Shown here piece after piece: positions 6,556 through 14,337 of a DNA stretch of 64,000 nucleotides. Below the pieces are notes generated by a model. The model was given only the letters and a program-made list of their open reading frames with translations, was not told where the DNA came from and ran no database searches. Source of the DNA: DASSKP01 sp035695045 (GTDB taxonomy: Bacteria; Actinomycetota; Actinomycetes; JAFAQI01); the NCBI GenBank assembly GCA_035695045.1, contig DASSEX010000078.1, forward strand, positions 62,001 to 126,000. Reading direction: 5' to 3'. A program made the position numbers and the translations under genes. Each line of letters begins with the position of its first letter. Positions within the stretch are counted from its first letter, which is position 1.

Positions 6556-9150
6556 ATGCAGTTGCTCGAACGCGAGGCGACACTCGGCTCACTGACTGAG
6601 TACGCCGCCGAAGCGCGAGCCGGCGATCCGCGCCTCGTGCTGCTCGCGGGCGAAGCCGGTGTCGGCAAGACGTCAGTGGTCGAAGCGCTCGCCGAGCAGA
6701 CGCCGGACGCACGCTGGCTGTGGGGCCGCTGCGACGGTTCGTTCACCCCGGAGCCGCTCTCGCCGCTCTACGACGTGGCGAGCGCGGTCGGCGGGTCGCT
6801 GTTGAAGGCGTGGGGCGACGACGCCGGGAGCTACCGGCTCTTCCGCGCTCTCCTGGACGAGCTCACGTCGACACTCGGCCCGCCGACCGTGTTCGTCTTC
6901 GAGGACGTGCACTGGGCGGACGGCGCGACACTCGACCTGCTGCGTTTCCTGGGCACGCGACTGCGCAGCGGGCGCGCTCTGGTGGTGGCGACGTACCGGG
7001 ATGACGGCCTCGCCCCGGACCATCCGCTCCGGGTCGTTCTCGGCGAGCTCGCCACTCAGCGCACAACTCGCCGGATCGCACTCGCGCCGTTGACGCGCGA
7101 GGCGGTCTCCCGGCTGGCCGACGGCACATCGATCGCCGGCGGCGACCTGCATGCCCTGACCGGTGGCAACCCCTTCCTCGTCAACGAGGTGCTGGACGCC
7201 GGTGTCGCCGACGTGCCGGGCACAGCCCGCGATGCGGTGCTTGCTCGCGTCGCCCGACTGTCCGCGGCTGCGCGAGAGGCCCTCGAGGCCGCCGCGATCA
7301 TCGGCGCGCGGGTCGAGGTCGACGTGCTCGACCGGGTCAGCGGTGCAGATCACGCGGTCATCGACGAGTGCCTCACCGCCGGCGCGCTGGTGTCGGACCT
7401 GACGTCGTTCCGCTTCCGCCACGAGATCGCGCGGCGCACGCTGGAGGAGTCGATCGCGGCGCACCGGCTGGCGGACCTGCACAGGCGGACCTTCGTCGCG
7501 CTGGTCGCGACCGGCTGCACCGACGACGCGCGGCTGGCCCACCACGCGGACGGCGCGGGCGACGGAGCCGCCGTGGTGCACCATGCCGTCCGCGCGGCTG
7601 AACGCGCTACCGAGCGAGCTGCGCACCGGGAAGCGGTGCAGCAGTACGAACGGGCATTGCGCTACGTCGACGTCGGCGAGGAGCTGACGCGGGCGCGACT
7701 CAGCAGCGCACTGGGACAGGAGGCGGCGCTCGTCGACTGGTGGGAGACCGCCGAGCGGGCGCAGGAGGAAGCGCTCGTCCTGTGGGAGCGGCTGGGCAAC
7801 CAGCTCATGGTCGGCGACACGCTCCGCCGGCTGTCCCGGACCAGATGGCGACTGTGCCGCGGCGACTCTTCGCAGCTCGCCGCGGAGCGCGCGGTCGAGA
7901 TGCTCGAGCAGTTCCCGATGAGCCGCGAGCTCGGCTGGGCCTACGGCAACCTCGCCAGCTTCCGGATGTACCGCGACGACGAGCAGGCTCTGACACTCGC
8001 CAGGAAGACGCAGGAGATCGCCCGTGAGGTCGGCGACGACTCGTTGCTGAGCCATGCCCTCAACACGGAAGGCAGCACGCTCAACAACCTCGACCAGGAC
8101 GGCGTACCGAAGCTGCGCGAGTCGCTCGCCGTCGCGAAGTCGATCGACGACGAGGAGCAAGCGGGTCGCGCCTACGCGAACCTGCAGGCGATCCTCGGCT
8201 CGACCTATCGGCTCGCCGAGGCGATGGAGCTCTTCGGCGAAGCAGCGGACTACTGCGACGACCACGACATCGGCACATATGGCTACTGCCTTCGCGGCGG
8301 CCAGGCATGCGTCCTGGACATGCTCGGTCTCTGGGACGAGGCAGACGGGATGTGCACGGGCGAGCTCGCGCGCCCGCAGCTGTCGCCGATCAACCGGCTG
8401 AGCCCGCTGACGACACTGGGCGTCATCCGCGCCCGGCGGTGCGACCCGGACGGGCAGCGGCTTCTCGACCAAGCCCTGGCCATCATCCCGGGCGACCTCG
8501 ATCCGGCATACCTCGAGCTGGGCGTCGCGTGCCTCGAGTCAGCCTGGCTCGTCGGCGACCTCGACCTGGCGCGCGAGCACGCCGAGCGCCTGGAGGAAGT
8601 CGTCCGGGTGATGGGTGACGAGTGGCGGCGCGGCGCCTACGCGATGTGGCGTCAGCGCTGCGGTCTCCCGCCGGTCGAGATGGGCGAGCTGGCCCCGCCG
8701 TACGCCACACAGGCCGCCGGCCATTGGCGCCGCGCAGCCGAGCAATGGCTCGAGATCGGCTGTCCCTACCTCGCCGGACTTGCGCTGCTGGACTCCGGTG
8801 AGACCGACAGCATCCGCGAGGCGATCGCGTTGTTCGACAAGGTCGGAGCGGTCGCCACGATCGCAGTGGCGCAGGCGGCGCTGCGTCGGCTCGGCGAGAC
8901 CGCGATCCCGCGCGGCCGGCGTGCGTCGACGCGCGACGACCGCTGGGGACTCACCCGGCGCGAACGCGAGATCCTCTCGCTGCTCGGTGAGGGCCTGACC
9001 AACGGCGACATCGCGAGCCGCCTGTTCATCGCGGAGAAGACCGTCGACAACCACGTCGCGTCGGTGCTGGCGAAGATGGGCGTGACGTCGCGACATGACG
9101 CGGTCCGGCTGGCCGAGTCGGCAGGAGACGCCGTACCGGCGGCGATGTAG
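6556..9150 (+). CDS. Large LuxR-type regulator with N-terminal ATPase domain
   Basis: 864-residue regulator of the MalT/LAL type. The N-terminal signalling ATPase has Walker A GEAGVGKTSVV (~35-45) and a Walker B-like FVFEDVHWADG (~114-124). The middle (~370-760) is helical, TPR-like and probably binds the signal. The C-terminus (~797-860) is a LuxR helix-turn-helix (LTRREREILSLLGEGLTNGD, then IAEKTVDNHVASVLAKMGV). Proteins of this class oligomerise on ligand and ATP binding and activate transcription. The likely targets are the neighbouring genes, either the downstream DUF4242/secreted pair or the upstream exporter, but no ligand can be assigned. Confidence 0.9.
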   Translation: MQLLEREATLGSLTEYAAEARAGDPRLVLLAGEAGVGKTSVVEALAEQTPDARWLWGRCDGSFTPEPLSPLYDVASAVGGSLLKAWGDDAGSYRLFRALLDELTSTLGPPTVFVFEDVHWADGATLDLLRFLGTRLRSGRALVVATYRDDGLAPDHPLRVVLGELATQRTTRRIALAPLTREAVSRLADGTSIAGGDLHALTGGNPFLVNEVLDAGVADVPGTARDAVLARVARLSAAAREALEAAAIIGARVEVDVLDRVSGADHAVIDECLTAGALVSDLTSFRFRHEIARRTLEESIAAHRLADLHRRTFVALVATGCTDDARLAHHADGAGDGAAVVHHAVRAAERATERAAHREAVQQYERALRYVDVGEELTRARLSSALGQEAALVDWWETAERAQEEALVLWERLGNQLMVGDTLRRLSRTRWRLCRGDSSQLAAERAVEMLEQFPMSRELGWAYGNLASFRMYRDDEQALTLARKTQEIAREVGDDSLLSHALNTEGSTLNNLDQDGVPKLRESLAVAKSIDDEEQAGRAYANLQAILGSTYRLAEAMELFGEAADYCDDHDIGTYGYCLRGGQACVLDMLGLWDEADGMCTGELARPQLSPINRLSPLTTLGVIRARRCDPDGQRLLDQALAIIPGDLDPAYLELGVACLESAWLVGDLDLAREHAERLEEVVRVMGDEWRRGAYAMWRQRCGLPPVEMGELAPPYATQAAGHWRRAAEQWLEIGCPYLAGLALLDSGETDSIREAIALFDKVGAVATIAVAQAALRRLGETAIPRGRRASTRDDRWGLTRREREILSLLGEGLTNGDIASRLFIAEKTVDNHVASVLAKMGVTSRHDAVRLAESAGDAVPAAM

Positions 9151-9269
9151 ACCCCGGCAATGTAGGTATCCGCACGGCAAACCTGGGGATCGTTCCCCCT
9201 GCCCCGGCGTCCCTTTCCTTCTTAGCGTTCGGCCTGCATCTGAAGCCGAGCCCACGGGAGGGAACCGAG

Positions 9270-9521
9270 ATGCCGCTCTACATGGACGTGCACAGCATCG
9301 ACGGAGGCGTGAAGGTCGAGGACGTCGCCCAGGCGCACATCGCCGACCTGCAGACGCAGGGCACGTACGACGTCAAGTACCTGCGCTACTGGGTCAACGA
9401 GGATCAGGGCAAGGTCTTCTGCCTCGTCGAGGCGCCGTCGCCGACGGCCGCCGCCACCGTGCACCGCGAGGCGCACGGCCTCGTCGCGGATGACATCTTC
9501 CAGGTGCAGGAGGGGTCATGA
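9270..9521 (+). CDS. DUF4242 small protein, SCO4226 nickel-binding-like
   Basis: 83-residue protein of the DUF4242 family, a small ferredoxin-like fold; the studied member SCO4226 of Streptomyces binds nickel. Visible family features are MPLYMDVH at the N-terminus, YLRYWVNEDQGKVFCLVEAP in the middle and HREAHGLVADDIFQV at the end. The start has a strong GGGAGGGA. The last four bases overlap the start of the next gene (ATGA), implying coupled translation. A TAGCGT -10-like hexamer lies at 9223-9228. Metal binding is inferred from the family only. Confidence 0.8.
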   Translation: MPLYMDVHSIDGGVKVEDVAQAHIADLQTQGTYDVKYLRYWVNEDQGKVFCLVEAPSPTAAATVHREAHGLVADDIFQVQEGS

Positions 9522-10036
9522 GGACCTCCCGGCTGCACCGTGTCGTCCGCTGTGCAGCAGTCGCGACGCTGATGACCGGTCTCGTGACCGTCTCCGGCGT
9601 CGGGACGGCATCCGCTGCCCCATCGATCCAGGCGCAGCTCGCTCAGGTGCGCGCTGCCACCGCCGCGTTCCACTCCATCCCGGCCGCTGAAGCCGCCGGC
9701 TACGTCAAGTTCCTCGACTGCTTCGACAGCGCGGAGTTCGGCGGCATGGGGCAGCACTGGCTGCTGCCCGGCGCCTTGGCCAAGCCGCTCGACCCGGCAT
9801 CACCCGCGGCACTGGTCTACGAGCCGCGCGCGGACGGCAGCTACCAGCTCGTCGCCGTCGAATACGTCGTCCCCGACCCGGAGAAGACGCTGGAGAACAA
9901 CAAGCCGGAGCTGCTCGGCCAGCAGTTCACCTATCTCGACGCGCTCGGCGTGTGGAAGCTGCACGCGTGGATCTGGCGGCCGAACCCCGCCGGCATGTTC
10001 AAGGACTTCAACCGCAACGTGAACATGTGCCCGTAG
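9518..10036 (+). CDS. Secreted hypothetical protein coupled to DUF4242
   Basis: 172 residues with a clear signal peptide (CAAVATLMTGLVTVSGVGTASAA, cleavage around residue 34). The mature part has a conserved-looking core (GYVKFLDCFDS, FGGMGQHWL, LVYEPRADGSYQLVAVEY, KLHAWIWRPNPAGMFKDFN) with two Cys that could form a disulfide and His/Trp residues that could bind a ligand. I do not recognise a named domain. Overlap by four bases with the DUF4242 gene suggests a shared function. Confidence 0.75.
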   Translation: MRTSRLHRVVRCAAVATLMTGLVTVSGVGTASAAPSIQAQLAQVRAATAAFHSIPAAEAAGYVKFLDCFDSAEFGGMGQHWLLPGALAKPLDPASPAALVYEPRADGSYQLVAVEYVVPDPEKTLENNKPELLGQQFTYLDALGVWKLHAWIWRPNPAGMFKDFNRNVNMCP

Positions 10037-10049
10037 CGGAGACCGAAAC

Positions 10050-10105
10050 GATCATGGGCGACTCGCCGGGCCCGGGCTGCAACCGGAAGCGAGCCGCCCA
10101 TGATC
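10050..10105. terminator. Long imperfect inverted repeat after the DUF4242 operon
   Basis: A 17-base arm at 10050-10066 (GATCATGGGCGACTCGC) pairs with 10089-10105 with a single mismatch; GGAGAC occurs just outside both arms. The 22-base loop contains the self-complementary CCGGGCCCGG. There is no T-run, so it may be a factor-assisted terminator, an RNA stem or a protein site. Confidence 0.5.
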
Positions 10106-10264
10106 GTCTCCTGCTTCCTGCCGCCCATTCGGCCGCAGGCCACCGCCCGTCGCCTGGTCCCTTCTGACTATTTACGGGCCAATTCGTCAAAGGGGCGAAA
10201 AGCGGACCCGATCTCCACTCCTGTGACCCGCCATGTGGGTGACGCGAGAGTGGGGGTGGGGGCG

Positions 10265-11719
10265 ATGCGGCGATACGCCCTGCTGGCGGCCAGTGTCGTG
10301 GCGGTCCTGGTCCTCGGTGCCGTCGCCGTCCTGACGCAGCTCGACTCGATCTCGACGGTGGGCCGCATCCACCGTGCCGACCGGATCGAGCAGCAGCGAA
10401 CCCTTGCCGGACTGACCGACCAGTACCTGTCCTTCACCTTTCTCTCCACCCAGGACGCGGCGGCCACCACACCGTGGGAGCTGACGCCGGACAACGCGAG
10501 CGACAGGGCAGCCCTCCGCTCGCTGGTTCGTTCGTCGCCGCTCACGTCGTACGGTGCCGCTCTGGTCTCTCTGACCGGCACACCGCTGACGTCGTACCCG
10601 TCGAGCAGCGCGCTCCCCGCGGCCAAGGACCCCGGACTCGTGCCGCTGCGCACCGATCTGCTGGCAGGCGCACCCGGCCTGTCGGACGTCATGCACGTCC
10701 ACGGCGCGCCGCTCGTCGGCTTCGCCGTGCCGGTGGTGCGCGGCGACCACCCGCTCGCGATCCTCGTGACCTTCGCGGACGTGCGCGAGTGGCCCTTGCA
10801 GGGGTACGACGCCAAGCTGCACATCGGGTCCGAGGCGGAGTCGCTCGTCGTCGACCGCGCCGGCACCGTCGCTGCCGCAGGCGGACTGGTGAAGCTCGGC
10901 ACATCCGTCGGGAAGCTCCCGTCAGTGGTGCGCTCCGGCCGGACCGGTCTCGTCACGTATCGCGACGGCACGCGGCACATGCTGGCGTCGTTCGGTCCGG
11001 CGGGCCACGGGTGGACGGCGATCACGATCCAGCCCGCGTCGGCGTTCTCCGGTGACCTCGACCGCAGCCACCGGCTCGCCATCCTGGCGCTGGCCCTGCT
11101 GCTGTGCGTCGTCGTGATGATGCTGCTGGTCTTCCACCACAAGCGCCAGCGTGTTCTCGCTCGCCTGGCGGAGCAGCGGCTCTACGACCCCCTCACCGGC
11201 GTCGGTCAGCGCACGTTGTTCGAGATCCGGCTGCACGAGGCGCTCGCCCGCTGGCAACGTCAGCGTCAACGGTTCGCCGTCCTCTACTGCGACGTCGACG
11301 GCTTCAAGGGCATCAACGACCGGTTCGGCCACAACGCAGGAGACCAGACACTCGTCGCGATCGCGCAGCGGATCAAGGACGCGGTGCGCAGCACCGACCT
11401 GGTCGTCCGCCTCGGGGGTGACGAGTTCGCCGTCGTCATGGAGTGCATGTCGATCGCGGAGGCGGAGCACGCGGCGCAACGGATCCGCGGACATGTCGCC
11501 CGACCGATCACCCTCAACGGCAAGATGCTGTCGCCGTCCGTCAGCGTCGGCGGTGCCCTGCTCGCCGACGGCGACGTCAGTGCCGACGAGCTGTTGCACG
11601 AGGCGGACATGGCGATGTACCAGGCGAAGCGCGGCGAAGGCTGCCAGGTCGTCGTCGTTGCGCACGATGCCGAGACGGTCTCGTCGCCCGTGGGCTACCC
11701 GGCGGACAGCGCGCCCTGA
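10265..11719 (+). CDS. Membrane-anchored diguanylate cyclase (GGDEF)
   Basis: 484-residue enzyme predicted to make cyclic di-GMP from two GTP. A first membrane helix (~5-24) and a second (~273-295) bracket an extracytoplasmic sensor region of ~245 residues resembling a Cache-type fold. The cytoplasmic GGDEF domain has the intact active motif GGDEF (~384-388) preceded by RSTD, the RxxD inhibitory site five residues upstream, so the enzyme should be active and product-inhibited. No EAL domain follows. The ATG at 10265 is taken because the signal-anchor helix follows and a G-rich ribosome site precedes it. The upstream 228-base gap holds the inverted repeat above and an A/T-rich patch near 10167-10200 that may be its promoter. 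Confidence 0.9.
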   Translation: MRRYALLAASVVAVLVLGAVAVLTQLDSISTVGRIHRADRIEQQRTLAGLTDQYLSFTFLSTQDAAATTPWELTPDNASDRAALRSLVRSSPLTSYGAALVSLTGTPLTSYPSSSALPAAKDPGLVPLRTDLLAGAPGLSDVMHVHGAPLVGFAVPVVRGDHPLAILVTFADVREWPLQGYDAKLHIGSEAESLVVDRAGTVAAAGGLVKLGTSVGKLPSVVRSGRTGLVTYRDGTRHMLASFGPAGHGWTAITIQPASAFSGDLDRSHRLAILALALLLCVVVMMLLVFHHKRQRVLARLAEQRLYDPLTGVGQRTLFEIRLHEALARWQRQRQRFAVLYCDVDGFKGINDRFGHNAGDQTLVAIAQRIKDAVRSTDLVVRLGGDEFAVVMECMSIAEAEHAAQRIRGHVARPITLNGKMLSPSVSVGGALLADGDVSADELLHEADMAMYQAKRGEGCQVVVVAHDAETVSSPVGYPADSAP

Positions 11720-11743
11720 CCGCGGCCGTGCGAGAGTGCGGAC

Positions 11744-12103
11744 ATGACGAGCGACCTGCCGCCCGGCATCGACCCATCGGTCCCTCCGAGCGGCACCGGC
11801 TGCGCGCAGTGCCTCGCCGGTGAGGGCGACGGCTGGTGGGTGCACCTTCGCCGCTGCGCGCAGTGCGGCAACATCGGCTGCTGCGACACGTCCCTGGGGC
11901 AACATGCGACAGCGCACGCCCGCAAGACCGGTCATCCGATCGTGCGCAGCTTCGAGCCTGGCGAGACCTGGTTCTGGAACTACCGGACCGAGGAGTACGT
12001 CAACGGTCCCGAGCTGGCACCGCCGGCGAGCCGCCCCGTCGACCAACCGGTGCCGGCACCGGCCGACAAGGTGCCGCCGGACTGGGAGGACCTGCTGCAC
12101 TGA
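11744..12103 (+). CDS. UBP-type zinc finger protein
   Basis: 119-residue protein consisting almost only of a ubiquitin-protease-type zinc finger. Metal ligands are visible as CAQC, CAQCGNIGCCD, HATAH and GHPIVR, followed by the family's WFWNYRTEE. In bacteria these short proteins are common and of unknown role; no ubiquitin partner is expected. It ends 39 bases from the convergent kdpE. Confidence 0.85.
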   Translation: MTSDLPPGIDPSVPPSGTGCAQCLAGEGDGWWVHLRRCAQCGNIGCCDTSLGQHATAHARKTGHPIVRSFEPGETWFWNYRTEEYVNGPELAPPASRPVDQPVPAPADKVPPDWEDLLH

Positions 12104-12142
12104 GCCGTCGGCGACAGTGCCGAGACGATCGGCCGCACCGGC

Positions 12143-12820
12143 TCATCCGACGAAGCGATAGCCCATTCCGGCTTCGGTCCGGATGTAGCGGGGGTTCGAA
12201 GGGTCCGGCTCGAGCTTGCGCCGGAGCTGCGCGACGAAGACTCGCAGGTAGTGCCGCTCGCGCTCGTACTGCGGACCCCAGATCTGGCGCAGCAGCAGCT
12301 GGCTGGTGACCAGTCGCCCTCGCTCACGCACCAGTGCTTCGAGCAGTTGCCACTCAGTGGGCGTGAGACGCACCTCCGACCCGTCGGTCCGCCTGACAGC
12401 CGTCGCTGCGAGGTCGATGACGAAGTCGTCGGTGACGACCGCCGGCTCGTCCTCGTTCGGCTGCCCGCGGCGCGCGGCGGCACGCACGCGGGCGAGAAGC
12501 TCGTCCATCCCGAACGGCTTGGTCACGTAGTCGTCGGCACCGGCGTCGAGCGCGGTCACCTTCTCCCGCTCCTGGTCGCGCGCGGACAGCACGATGATCG
12601 GGACGCCTGACCAGCCGCGGATGCCGTCGATGACCTGGCTGCCGTCGATGTCGGGCAGCCCCAGATCGAGGATCACGACGTCGGGATGATCCTGCGCCAT
12701 CCGCGTCAGCGCGCTGCGGCCGTCGTACGCGATCGCGACGTCATAGTCGTGCGCCTTGAGGTTCACCCGCAGCGCGCGCACCAGGGCGGGTTCGTCGTCG
12801 ACGACGAGGACCTTCGTCAT
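12143..12820 (-). CDS. kdpE: KdpE-like response regulator (OmpR family)
   Basis: 225-residue two-component response regulator. The receiver domain (1-~120) contains VLVVDDEPALVRALR, the phosphoacceptor Asp in VVILDLGLPDIDG (~53) and the Lys of YVTKPFG; the sequence LSARDQEREKVTALDAGADDYVTKPF closely resembles E. coli KdpE. The C-terminal winged helix is OmpR type. The start overlaps the kinase stop by four bases (ATGA), so kinase and regulator are one operon. In known systems this regulator controls potassium uptake, which fits the divergent KimA-type transporter. Confidence 0.85.
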   Translation of the reverse strand: MTKVLVVDDEPALVRALRVNLKAHDYDVAIAYDGRSALTRMAQDHPDVVILDLGLPDIDGSQVIDGIRGWSGVPIIVLSARDQEREKVTALDAGADDYVTKPFGMDELLARVRAAARRGQPNEDEPAVVTDDFVIDLAATAVRRTDGSEVRLTPTEWQLLEALVRERGRLVTSQLLLRQIWGPQYERERHYLRVFVAQLRRKLEPDPSNPRYIRTEAGMGYRFVG

Positions 12821-14214
12821 GTGCGCACCGGCTGTGTCGAGGCGGCCGGCAGTCGCACGGTCATCGTCAGCCCGCCGCCGGGCGTCGGGCTGGCCACGAT
12901 CTCGCCCGACATCGCGTCGACGAATCCGCGAGCGACGGCGAGGCCCAGGCCGACACCGGCCGACTGCCTGCGGTCGCCCATCTGCCGGAACGGCACGAAC
13001 ATCTCGAGCTCGGCGTCCGCGTCCACGCCGGGACCGTGGTCGACGACGGCGAAGGCGACCGAGCCCTCGCATGGTTCAGCCGTCACCGTGACGACGCTGT
13101 CCGCCGGTGAGAACTTCAGCGCGTTGTCGATGAGGTTGGCGATGACCCGCTCGAGCAGACCGGGATCGGCCAGAAGCAGCGGCAGATCGTCCGGCACGTC
13201 GACCTGCACCCGCGAACGGTCGAGCCCCGACAGAGCCAGCGGCAACACCTCGTCGAGCGCCATCGCTCGGGTGAGCGGCGCGACGGTGCCTGCCTGGACA
13301 CGGCTCATGTCGAGCAGGTTGTTGACGATGTGCTCGAGCCGGTCCGCGCCTTCCTCGATCGTCAGCACGAGCTCCTCCCGGTCTGCGGTCGACCAGGTGA
13401 CATCGGTCTGACGCAGACTGCTGACTCCTGCCTTCACCGCGGCCAGCGGTGTCCGGAGGTCATGACTCACAGCGGCGAGGATCGCCATCCGCATCCGGTT
13501 GGTCTGGGCCAGCGCCTCCACCTCGGCGGCGCGCATCCGTAGGCGGCTGCGGTCCAGTGCGGCGGCTGCCTGCGCAGCCGCACCTTCGATCAGCAACCGG
13601 CCGGCGGCGTTCGCCGACACTGCCCGCAACCGTAGGTCAGGCCGTACGTCGACCACGACGCCTTCGACGTCTCGCTCGATCTCCTGCCCCGCGACGCGCA
13701 GCCAGCGGCCGTCGACGAGCTCTTCGAGCACGGCCACGACCCCGCGGGTCGTCGCGACGTGATGCAGGACGGCATCGGCGTCGTCCTCCCGGAGGACTGT
13801 CTGGGCCAGCTCCACGAGATCCTGCGACTCGGCGACGGCGCGCCGGCTGGCCGCGGACTCCCGCGCGGCGACGTGCACGACCGCGCTGAACGCGACCGCC
13901 GCCGCGACGAAGAGCAGGAGAGCCGTGAGGTTCTGAGGTGACTCGATCGTCCAACGGTGAATCGGCGGGGTGAAGAAGTAGTTGAGGCACAGGCCGGCGG
14001 CGACAGCGGTCGCCACCGCAGGCCACAAGCCGCCGACGCAGGTGACGGCGAGAACGGCCAACAGGTAGATGAGCAGGTCGTCGGCGAACCCGAGGTGCGC
14101 ACGAACGAGGGTGAGAAGGCCGGTCATCGTCGGCAGCAGGAGGAGAGCCAGCACGAAGCCCGCCGCCTGCCGACGTCGTCCCACACCGTCGGCGACCCAC
14201 CGGGAGGCCTGCAC
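12817..14214 (-). CDS. Sensor histidine kinase, short KdpD type (DUF4118) lacking the N-terminal sensor domain
   Basis: About 465 residues. Four membrane helices of DUF4118 type (~20-110, including LNYFFTPPIHRWTIESPQN) match the core of KdpD. Then come a GAF-like linker, the H-box SHDLRTPLAAVKAG, the N-box NLIDNALKFSP, and G-boxes DHGPGVD and GVGLGLAV. Full KdpD is ~900 residues with a cytoplasmic KdpD/USP region before the helices; that part is absent. The reading frame is open to 14409, but that would run through the divergent transporter gene, so the GTG at 14214 is preferred, with some doubt. Predicted to phosphorylate the adjacent KdpE-like regulator. Confidence 0.8.
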   Translation of the reverse strand: MQASRWVADGVGRRRQAAGFVLALLLLPTMTGLLTLVRAHLGFADDLLIYLLAVLAVTCVGGLWPAVATAVAAGLCLNYFFTPPIHRWTIESPQNLTALLLFVAAAVAFSAVVHVAARESAASRRAVAESQDLVELAQTVLREDDADAVLHHVATTRGVVAVLEELVDGRWLRVAGQEIERDVEGVVVDVRPDLRLRAVSANAAGRLLIEGAAAQAAAALDRSRLRMRAAEVEALAQTNRMRMAILAAVSHDLRTPLAAVKAGVSSLRQTDVTWSTADREELVLTIEEGADRLEHIVNNLLDMSRVQAGTVAPLTRAMALDEVLPLALSGLDRSRVQVDVPDDLPLLLADPGLLERVIANLIDNALKFSPADSVVTVTAEPCEGSVAFAVVDHGPGVDADAELEMFVPFRQMGDRRQSAGVGLGLAVARGFVDAMSGEIVASPTPGGGLTMTVRLPAASTQPVRT

Positions 14215-14252
14215 GGCTCCAGTGTCCGCCTCCCGACCTGCGGAAGAGGAGT

Positions 14253-14330
14253 CCCTGACGAAATCCTTACGTTCTGGCGCTTCTCCCTGACGTCGCCCTG
14301 ACGCTCGTATGCCGGCGACCGACCTAGCGT
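14253..14330 (+). promoter_or_regulatory. Direct-repeat regulator site and leaderless promoter of kimA-like gene
   Basis: CCCTGACG occurs at 14253-14260, 14285-14292 and 14296-14303. The last two are 11 bp apart, the spacing used by OmpR-family dimers, and the pair ends where a -35 box would lie. A -10-like TAGCGT at 14325-14330 is followed after seven bases by the GTG start. No good -35 is visible, which fits activator dependence. The obvious candidate activator is the divergently encoded KdpE-like protein. Confidence 0.55.
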
Positions 14331-14337
14331 CGGCCGC

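Noticed and set aside
14215..14337. A c-di-AMP (ydaO-type) riboswitch before the kimA-like gene
   Set aside because: The start codon lies seven bases after the apparent -10 box, and the whole gap is only 123 bases, so no such leader is transcribed.
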